Positions 1 through 64,000 of a stretch of DNA of 64,000 nucleotides are shown here, piece by piece; position 1 is the first letter of the stretch; each line of letters starts with the position of its first letter. Under the pieces are notes generated by a model. The model did no database searches. It had not been told where the DNA came from and worked only from the letters and a program-made list of their open reading frames with translations. This stretch comes from Chionoecetes opilio (lineage: Eukaryota > Arthropoda > Malacostraca > Decapoda > Majidae). The translations under genes and the position numbers were made by a program. The stretch is taken from contig JACEEZ010011991.1 of assembly GCA_016584305.1 (NCBI GenBank), positions 201,001 to 265,000 on the forward strand, written 5' to 3'.

Positions 1-22
1 TGTGTGTGTGTGTGTGTGTGCG
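1..22. repeat. TG dinucleotide tract at the left edge
   Basis: Ten TG units then CGCGGGG. It lies in intron 1 of the second gene. Confidence 0.9.
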
Positions 23-427
23 CGGGGTGGGAAGCAGTGCATTTTTAAGCCAATCTTACTGGGCGCCATGCTTTGGATAGCCAGAAAGGTTTACTTGTTA
101 AAATATAGTTTTTTGGATACATCAACTTCACCCTTTTGTATGTTGTGTATAAATAAAGATCCTATGCAGTAATAAGAGTGCACTTCTGGATCTAACACAC
201 ACAGATAAGATGAACCATTGTATCCAGGAAGGATTTTATGAACAAATATCTTGTCGCCCAGTAGCTTAAAATTGTTCTTACTGGGCGACAGTTTTCCATC
301 ACTGGGAGACATTTTGGTCGCCCAGTTATCATGTTGAGAAATGCACTGGGAGGGTTGTGCCGCAGGATCAGTGGCCTGCACGGGGATGGGGAAGGTGGAG
401 TTGAAGGTTAGATGACCCTTGACTGAC

Positions 428-479
428 CTGCGCTGGCTGAGGTCACCACCAACAGCAGGATGACCGCTAGCACCTTCAT
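428..479 (-). CDS. First coding exon of a second minus-strand gene (secretory signal peptide)
   Basis: Reads MKVLAVILLLVVTSASAG, a complete signal peptide with a small-x-small cleavage site (SAS-AG). It is followed by a good donor, GCAG|GTCAGT, in phase 1. The ATG (477-479) is the first in the local frame after a GC-rich leader. The gene lies 5.4 kb downstream of the LLTP 3' end in the same orientation and continues beyond position 1. A TATA-like GTATACAG sits near 581-588, too weak to call. The product cannot be named; a neighbouring secreted protein or tandem LLTP paralogue are both possible. Confidence 0.6.
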
Positions 480-1040
480 GTTGGCCCGCCGACCGCTGGG
501 GGGCCGCGTGCTCCCACCCTGCCCTACTCTTCTCTCGCTGTGCTGCTGTGGCCAGAGTAGCAAGAGACAGTAGTAGTTCTCTGTATACTTTGGCCGTGTC
601 CACCTTGTGTTGCCACGCACGGTCGCAAACCACCAAAGATCTATCACGCGGCGTGGCCTTAAGGTGCAGGAGCTGCGGGCTGCACACACCACACGGTAAC
701 GCCAGGCAGGCAGGCACTAACACGGCTACCTACACCCCCCACGTTATATCTGTGCTGGAAGGGCAAGGTCCAACTTAATGAGGTAGTCCCAGACATGCAG
801 CTATACGTACGCCCTTATCTTCACGAGTACCGCGCCGGCCTCGATCCCTGACCTGTGTACAGCGTGGCGCCCCGCAGCCCTAAAACATTGCCAGCCCTTA
901 TTAAGGGTGACGCCAAAGCTTGGTGGCATTTGCATTTGCTCAGTTTGCAAGGTTGCCTGTGTGCCACGAGGGACATGAGTCATGGCGACGAGCTACCCTT
1001 GCTCCTTCACCACCACGCACCGCGTACACACGCCGGACAT
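480..1040. other. Upstream region of the signal-peptide gene; no further gene seen
   Basis: GC-rich up to about 720, then unique-looking DNA. Open frames on both strands are short and lack splice or domain support. It presumably holds the promoter and 5' UTR of the gene starting at 479. Confidence 0.4.
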
Positions 1041-1106
1041 CAGGAACTACCACGTGTAGGTAGCACGCCCTATTGTAGCTACCTTATTTTCTTATGTTCT
1101 TATGCA
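1041..1106 (+). mobile_element. LINE/SINE 3' end, family 1 (tail TTCTTATG)
   Basis: GGAACTACCACGTGTAGGT followed by the TTGTAGCTACCTTATTTTC form and a TTCTTATGTTCTTATG tail. This is the shared 3' end seen many times in the window. Confidence 0.75.
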
Positions 1107-1433
1107 TCGCCCTCCCTACAGTAGGCTACAGTACACACATCCTCCCTACCTACAAACAGTATATCTACAGTACAGTACACGGGTGCGTGCGTGCGTTGGG
1201 GCGCGGGGATATTGGTGTCACTGGAACACTGGCGTCCAAACACACACTTGACTGACTGCCTCAACAGCAAGCACAAAAAAAGTAGTACAGGCGATACAGA
1301 GAGCACGGTCAAGGGTGCGTCGCCGCCTCCCTGTGTACTACCCACTGTTAGGTCATGGCAGGCTTCATACCAACACCAAGGCTGCATTCTATACACGCCT
1401 AACAACGCGCGCCTCGATAACTCTGCAGGATTT

Positions 1434-1457
1434 AGGGGGGGGGGGGGGGGGGGGGGG
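1434..1457. repeat. Poly-G run
   Basis: About 23 consecutive G on the plus strand, between unique flanks. Confidence 0.9.
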
Positions 1458-1589
1458 AAACGAGGTCACAAAAAAGGCAAAATCGTGTAGTTTGCCTCCC
1501 CCCACCACCAATGTCTGAACACTCGTCCTCCCCACGTACTCGCCCACTATGTAGATGTAATGACAGTAAACCCTCTCTAGATCGAACCC

Positions 1590-2280
1590 GTAGAACTATT
1601 TTCTTTAAGTATCCTTCGCTTGGTATACAATCCTTCAGAGTCCTTCACGGGCCTCTTCGCTCCTTCACGCATCCTACAGGAGTCATGGGAGGCATTAGAA
1701 GTCCCACAGGATTGCTATAGTATTCCTAGGTTTTTATAAGTACTTTGACAATCGCATGGGTGACTCAAATAGGGATTAATAATACTAATACTAATACTGA
1801 AAATACTAATACTGATCGTTGTATTGAAGTAATGATTAATCTAGCAATGCCTAGCATATTGTTATGTCTTGTAGTAAGTTTTGTCTAATTTGTGATTTTT
1901 AATTAAGGAATATCTGGAAGTATCATGTCATTGTGAATTGGCTGAAATAGGGACTTCTAATCATTGTAACTGAAAACTGATTCCAGATTCGTGTTCAGCA
2001 TGCCCGAAAACTGCTAGGAATAAATTTTCAAGCAAATCTATTTTTCAAAAAATATTGCAAATTTTGCAAGGCATAGGCTACCCCTTGCAAAATTTGCAAT
2101 ATTTTTTTAAACATAGATTTGCTTGAAAATTTATTCCTAGCAGTTTTCGGACATGCTGAACACGAATCTGGAGTCAGTTTTCAGTTACAATGATTAGAAG
2201 TCCCTATTTCAGCCAATTCACAATGACATGATACTTCCAGATATTCCTTAAAAATCACAAATTAGACAAAACTTACTCCT
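1590..2280. mobile_element. Long foldback element (inverted arms about 190 bp)
   Basis: The arm at about 1875-2055 (GGAATATCTGGAAGTATCAT onward) recurs inverted at 2078-2275, meeting at a short TTGCAAAATTTGCAA spacer. The right arm, plus sequence further out as far as 1590 (GGGAGGCATTAGAAGTCCC), recurs at 56,190-56,640. It is therefore a dispersed element and not a local palindrome. No ORF. Confidence 0.75.
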
Positions 2281-2327
2281 TTAAAAGTGAAATGGTTTGG
2301 CAATAACAGAACTCTTGCAATATAGAG

Positions 2328-2330
2328 AAA

Positions 2331-2405
<75 letters not shown>

Positions 2406-2435
2406 AATATAATTCAATCTGTGTGTGTGTGTGTG

Positions 2436-2499
<64 letters not shown>
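2328..2499. repeat. GA tract (2328-2402) and TG tract (2420-2499)
   Basis: Two adjoining pure dinucleotide arrays, about 37 and 38 units, separated by 18 bp. Confidence 0.95.
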
Positions 2500-2501
<2 letters not shown>

Positions 2502-2519
2502 GAAGGTATATGCTAACTT

Positions 2520-2999
2520 AGGAGTATGATAGAAGCATTACAAGGTGAAAAATATGTGTGTGTGTATAATGTAATGTTTAAGTAGTAAGAAATTGATGGT
2601 TTATGAGTTCTTATGTGTATATGTTCTATTGTAATCTGTATTGTTATTATTATTATCATGTGGTATTACAAGTGTGTGTACTTATAATTATAGTATAAAT
2701 ACGATGGTTTTGGTGAGTACAAGTAATACAATCTGTGCTGTTTTGGCATGTTTGAGTGACTTTTTACTGTGTGGAGGGGCTGGAGGTAACCATCGGATAA
2801 TTCGGATATCAAATCATCGTTGTACCACTCCCCAAGTACCCTTTCAATACAAAGTTACTGAGGGAAATGACCCTGGAAGGACAAATGACCTGTTTGCCCC
2901 CCTTCCCCCCGAGTGTGTGTGTATAGATTCGTCACCTTTTTCAGGTGACATGGGCCCTTTGCCTGATGGCGGCTCATAGGCTGTAAAAAAAAAAATGAG

Positions 3000-3030
<31 letters not shown>

Positions 3031-3130
3031 TTTAAAAATCCTTCTCCCCGACGGCTGGTGCCAATATGCAGGGTGTAGTGATGGCCATGGAATTACAGAT
3101 GCGCATTTTACCACTATTGCTCCTACTGCT
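2520..3130. other. Intergenic, AT-rich, nothing recognised apart from a poly-A run
   Basis: Contains an A-rich run at 2983-3027. A 112-codon plus-strand frame (2641-2979) has no domain character or splice context. Confidence 0.5.
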
Positions 3131-3139
3131 GATATGAAT

Positions 3140-3712
3140 GACACACACACACACACATGCACAAGATACACAAGAGGACATACAAAACAACTAGCAAAAG
3201 TGAGATGCCTGAACAACATAAAGAAGTACAGCTTCCCTCATAGCAATGTAGAAGTTTGTTATGGACTAAATGAGGAGGTGATATCGGCAAAGAATGTGCA
3301 CCAGTTGAAAGAAAGACTGGATAAATGTATAGATATGGAGACGGGACCCCACCAGTGTAGCTCAGGCCCTGTAAAACACTACTAGGGAAATACAGCACAC
3401 ACATTGAGACAAGGAGACGGGACCCCACCAGTGTAGCTCAGGCCCTGTAAAACACTACTAGGGAAATACAGCACACACATTGAGACAAGGAGACGGGACC
3501 CCACCAGTGTAGCTCAGGCCCTGTAAAACACTACTAGGGAAATACACACACACATTGAGACAAGGAGACGGGACCCCACCAGTGTAGCTCAGGCCCTGTA
3601 AAACACTACTAGGTAAATACACACACACACACACACACACAAGGAGACGGGACCCCACCAGTGTAGCTCAGGCCCTGTAAAACACTACTAGGTAAAACTA
3701 GGTCAATACACA
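3140..3712 (+). mobile_element. LINE family 2, 3' end with tandemly repeated terminus
   Basis: Plus-strand frame TRGHTKQLAKVRCLNNIKKY, then GLNEEVISAKNVHQLKERLD is the C-terminal part of a non-LTR retrotransposon ORF2 (TRGH...F..R....WN.LP..VV....F...LD pattern). The 3' end GGAGACGGGACCCCACCAG to CACTACTAGG is reiterated five times (about 3338-3690) before a TAGGTAAATACA-type tail. Confidence 0.75.
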
Positions 3713-4145
3713 CATTATCCTAGAACAAACCTAAAGAAGGGGGAGGAGGATCATATATGGAGTACAACAAGCTGGCCGGGAACCTAGACAGTGTACGATG
3801 GAGCCACGTCAACCTGTGTTATGCTAATGCAGGTTCAAAAGGTAAAAACACGACTTGATGTGGTCCTAACTTTTATGGTAAGGCGGATTGCCACGGGCCG
3901 ACGAGGACTCATTCCTGACGTGGCGCGACTTTTGAAAATGAAATACAAATTCTTTGCGTCAGCTCGCGTCAGTTACCCGGGACAAGTGATGAGGCAGTGT
4001 CGTGCCATGACGTGAATCTGTCTTTGTCTGACGTGGCTGACGAGGCATTAACGTCGCTGATGTAGCGATCTGGCTGACGTGAGTTAACGCGAAAAAATTC
4101 CCGCGTCAAGCAGCGTCAGGCCATTTTCTGTAAAGTGGGTTGACA
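3713..4145. other. Intergenic, nothing recognised
   Basis: Mixed-composition DNA rich in TGACGT/CGTCA words, no gene-like frame. Confidence 0.5.
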
Positions 4146-4148
4146 TGG

Positions 4149-4512
4149 ACCCGTAACCTCACAGTGGCACCCGTAACCTCACAGTGGCACCCGTAACCTC
4201 ACAGTGGCACCCGTAACCTCACAGTGGGACCCGTAACCTCACAGTGGGACCCGTAACCTCACAGTGGGACCCGTAACCTCACAGTGGGACCCGTAACCTC
4301 ACAGTGGGACCCGTAACCTCACAGTGGGACCCGTAACCTCACAGTGGGACCCGTAACCTCACAGTGGGACCCGTAACCTCACAGTGGGACCCGTAACCTC
4401 ACAGTGGGACCCGTAACCTCACAGTGGGACCCGTAACCTCACAGTGGCACCCGTAACCTCACAGTGGGACCCGTAACCTCACAGTGGGACTCGTAACCTC
4501 ACAGTGGGACCC
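4149..4512. repeat. Minisatellite, 20-bp unit, about 18 copies
   Basis: Unit ACCCGTAACCTCACAGTGGG with only G/C alternation at one position and one C-to-T; very homogeneous, so recently amplified. Confidence 0.95.
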
Positions 4513-4806
4513 GGGTAATATAGGGGCTATACACTCTTGAACCATTGAATGCAGGGCTTCCATCATGGCTTCCAATGTTGTCATGTTTTATGGGTACATA
4601 CAAAGATACGAAGTGGGCGAGAGTGCTGCCATTGCTATATACCATGTTTGCTGCTACAGTGCTACTACTTTACTACCACCACAACTACTACTACTGCAGC
4701 TACTACTGGCACTGCACTACGAAGAGTATCATTTCTACAAGACTAGTGTTAGTAAATCTGACTGTGTTGTGTTCTATTCCTTGTTGTATCAGTCAAATAT
4801 TCCCCC

Positions 4807-5066
4807 TACCGTAGATAACACTGTAGTCGCCAGTCACTCGCCACGGCACGAATGTCGCCAGGCACAATGTATTACAAATTTTAGCATCACTACAGACTTT
4901 GATGTGCCACTGAAGACATGTAGTGTGATGTCTATAATATAAATACTGTGTATACCTCTTCAGTGGCACATACAAGTCTGTAGTGATGCTATAATTCGTA
5001 ATATATAGCGCCTGGCGACATTAGTGCAGTGGCGAGTGACTGGCGACTATAGTGTTATCTACGGTA
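4807..5066. mobile_element. Foldback MITE, family B
   Basis: Terminal inverted repeats TACCGTAGATAACACT...AGTGTTATCTACGGTA with long internal complementarity (GTCGCCAGG / CCTGGCGAC, CTACAGACTT / AAGTCTGTAG). Other copies are at 17,269, 39,119 and 53,313. Confidence 0.8.
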
Positions 5067-5430
5067 CAAGAACACATTTTGCGACATTTTGATCTACAAA
5101 GAGACATTTTGCGACATTTTTTTCTACAAGGAGCTATGCATGCAGGCTCCGTCTAGATCTACTCAGAGTAACAGATACATATATTAGTTACTCTGTTAGT
5201 TACTCTAGATCTACGTAACACACGCAGTCCCTATGGGCAGTGCACTTACCCCCCCACCACCTCCTCGCTGCAACTCTATACTGTCACCACTGCCATACAC
5301 ATCTCGCTGCCTCTCAATACACTTCAAGCTATCCTCTTAGACTAATTGCAAAGCCTCGGTTCATGGACTGCCTTCTCATATCTGTAAATATAATAATAAT
5401 AATAATAATAGCAATAATAATAATGTAATA
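5067..5430. other. Intergenic; ATA trinucleotide tract near 5390-5425
   Basis: No gene-like sequence. Two GAGACATTTTGCGACATTTT-like repeats near 5080-5130 and a short AATAAT tract. Confidence 0.5.
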
Positions 5431-5551
5431 TAGGCTGGATAATTTCATGGATGGGGATGAAAGGTGGATGTAGGTAGTGTTTAGTAACAGGAACTACCAC
5501 GTGTAGGTCTCGCGGCCTCTTGTAGCTTCTTAGGTTCTTATGTTCTTATGT
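5430..5551 (+). mobile_element. LINE family 1 3' end
   Basis: AGGCTGGATAATTTCATGGA through GTGTAGGT and a TTCTTATG tail; 5'-truncated. Confidence 0.85.
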
Positions 5552-5634
5552 AAAACTAGTAGGATTTTAGCTATGTTAATGTTATGGGGATTATAGTTTG
5601 GGTTTGTAAGATCGTTATGTACAAAGATTAAGAG

Positions 5635-5635
<1 letters not shown>

Positions 5636-5721
<86 letters not shown>
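5636..5721. repeat. TG dinucleotide tract
   Basis: About 42 TG units. A short GATGATGATG run follows at 5770-5785. Confidence 0.95.
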
Positions 5722-5901
5722 GCTCCGGGAAGCAAGTTTAGCCCACACACTCAGCCTTTAAAGAGTTACTGATGATGATGATGATGTTGACGATGACCAA
5801 GAAGCATAAGAAACATAGCCTATGCTACACCAATGCCTTGCTCCGTACACAGGGTTGCACGCCGAGGGGAAGCTGCCGACGGTTGTGGTGCCAAAGAACA
5901 T

Positions 5902-5907
5902 TTTATT
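5902..5907 (-). promoter_or_regulatory. Poly(A) signal AATAAA of the LLTP gene
   Basis: TTTATT on the plus strand reads AATAAA on the gene strand, 310 nt after the stop codon. It is the first canonical hexamer downstream of the stop. Confidence 0.55.
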
Positions 5908-5999
5908 GAATATTTTACAAAACAGTCACCGCTCCACAACGTTTCATCAACTTGAAACAGAACTTTTGCTTTGTACATTCTGTCATTGATCTTATGAAA

Positions 6000-6160
6000 T
6001 GAGGCGCATATTTCAGACAGTCGATAAGCGCCATCAATAAAAACCTACGAAAATGAAAATGTTCAATGTTCAAAAGATATGACATTTTGAACATTGAAAC
6101 ATTTTGAAGCCTCAGTTTTTCATTGCTGGCGCTTATCGACTCTCTGAAATAAGCGCCTCA
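6000..6160. mobile_element. Foldback MITE, family A, in the LLTP 3' UTR
   Basis: Ends TGAGGCGCATATTTCAGACA and its inverse ...AATAAGCGCCTCA. The inner arms CAATGTTCAAAA and TTTTGAACATTG are also complementary. Copies at 14,073 and 18,780. Confidence 0.85.
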
Positions 6161-6216
6161 TAGAGTCATTACATACAAAACGGTCTAAGATTCATCGCAT
6201 TGTCTAGCATACACAC

Positions 6217-63220
<57,004 letters not shown>

Positions 63221-63228
63221 CTGGCCAA

Positions 63229-63298
63229 GATAACATAAGAACATAAGAACATAAGGAAGCTACAAGAGGCCGTGAGACCTACACGTGGTAGTTCCTGT
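63229..63298 (-). mobile_element. LINE/SINE family 1 3' end before e1
   Basis: TAACATAAGAACATAAGAAC, AAGGAAGCTACAAGAGGCCG, ACACGTGGTAGTTCCTG; 11 nt from the e1 acceptor. Confidence 0.9.
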
Positions 63299-63299
63299 A

Positions 63300-63506
63300 A
63301 AGATGGAATTGCAATAAGGCAAGAATCATCAGGTAGACACAAAATAGTAATAAATAAGAGGTGAGTTAGAAATGGTGTTAGAATGGTGTACTTTTGTTGA
63401 ATGCCAAATATCTTGCATGTGCAGGAGAGTTACGCTTGTGTTCAAGAAAGGAAGACATAACAGAATAAAATGCATGTCACTAATCATACACAAATCAATA
63501 ACATAT
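63300..63506. other. Intron, nothing recognised
   Basis: Unique-looking DNA upstream of e1. No exon with matching phase was found here or in 63,824-64,000, so the preceding exon lies outside the window. Confidence 0.5.
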
Positions 63507-63823
63507 ACAGTAAACCCTCTCATATTGGGACTAATGGGGCCGAGGAGTGGTCCGAGTAATGCAAGGATCCGAATAATGGAGGGATTATATATGGAGGGAT
63601 ATGTATAAAAAAAAAAAATAAAAAAAAATCTAGGTGTATATAATTATATAGCTAAGAAATTTCGACCCCCTAAAAAAAAAAATAAAAAAAAAATTCTAGG
63701 TGTATATAAAAATTATAGCTAGGAAATTTCGACCCCTAAAAATAAAAAAATAAAAAAAGGAGAAGGTCCGAATAATGTCAAAGTCCGAATAATGAGTGTC
63801 CGAATACGAGAGGTTTTCCTGTA
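63507..63823. mobile_element. Tigger/mariner-type MITE, second copy
   Basis: ACAGTAAACCCTCTCATATT ... GAATACGAGAGGTTTTCCTGT, related to 42,702-43,251 in inverse orientation. Confidence 0.85.
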
Positions 63824-64000
63824 CGTGTTTCTGGTACACGTGTCAATAATGCAGACTATCGGAGGCTTACACTCACACGGGGCTGCTAGAAACTGACATT
63901 TTGTTCTCACGATTGAGAAACGAACCCTGCCATTGCGTTTCTATTTCCGCACCACCGGGAGAAAGATAAAACATTCACGCCACAAGACAGAACGAGAGTG

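Larger units (their letters stand above)
5885..6216 (-). other. Probable 3' UTR of the LLTP gene, carrying a foldback MITE
   Basis: Runs from the stop of e39 to just past the first AATAAA on the gene strand. A palindromic MITE (6000-6160) occupies half of it and would form a long hairpin in the mRNA. The end point is inferred. Confidence 0.5.

Noticed and set aside
91..723. 210-codon minus-strand frame
   Set aside because: It overlaps the signal-peptide exon in another frame, runs through the donor and intron, and has no domain character.

Overview
This is a window of repeat-rich arthropod nuclear DNA, most probably from a decapod crustacean. The evidence is an intron-rich lipoprotein gene, very long di- and tetranucleotide tracts, many short palindromic transposons, and CCTAA telomere-type units. 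I ran no database search, so the organism is inferred.

One gene dominates. On the minus strand, from about 5.9 kb to beyond 63.2 kb, lies a large lipid transfer protein (LLTP superfamily: apolipophorin, insect apoLTP, decapod discoidal lipoprotein). I can follow 39 exons, named e1 to e39 from right to left. They total about 17.3 kb of coding sequence, or roughly 5,770 residues. The start codon, signal peptide and first part of the lipovitellin-like domain lie beyond the right edge. The domain order is: helical part of the lipovitellin-type N-terminal domain (LPD_N; e1-e9) with a furin-type RPKR site; DUF1943-like and open beta-sheet region (e10-e20); one giant 10.4 kb exon of repeated amphipathic beta modules (e21); amphipathic helices (e22-e30); a von Willebrand D domain (e31-e33); a C8-like cysteine-rich piece (e34); a VWA-like fold without a recognisable metal site (e35-e37); a CxxCxC segment (e38); and an acidic, tyrosine-rich tail (e39). 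Splice phases match at every junction except e37/e38. Six single-base frame breaks (two in e10, four in e21) occur with no nonsense substitutions, which looks more like consensus error than decay.

At 428-479 a second minus-strand gene begins with a signal-peptide exon and continues past the left edge.

The rest is intron and intergenic DNA packed with repeats. These include 5'-truncated copies of a CR1/L2-like LINE ending in a TTCTTATG tail, a tRNA-headed SINE sharing that tail, a second LINE tail family, TTAA-flanked piggyBac-like MITEs, hAT-like elements with TIRs, several foldback MITE families, and minisatellites with units of 18 to 64 bp. Thirteen of 39 splice acceptors in this gene have the LINE/SINE tail within about 25 nt upstream, always in the gene-sense orientation. 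A 4.5 kb minisatellite next to e24 is built of about 116 copies of that exon's own splice acceptor. These two patterns are the most unusual things here.
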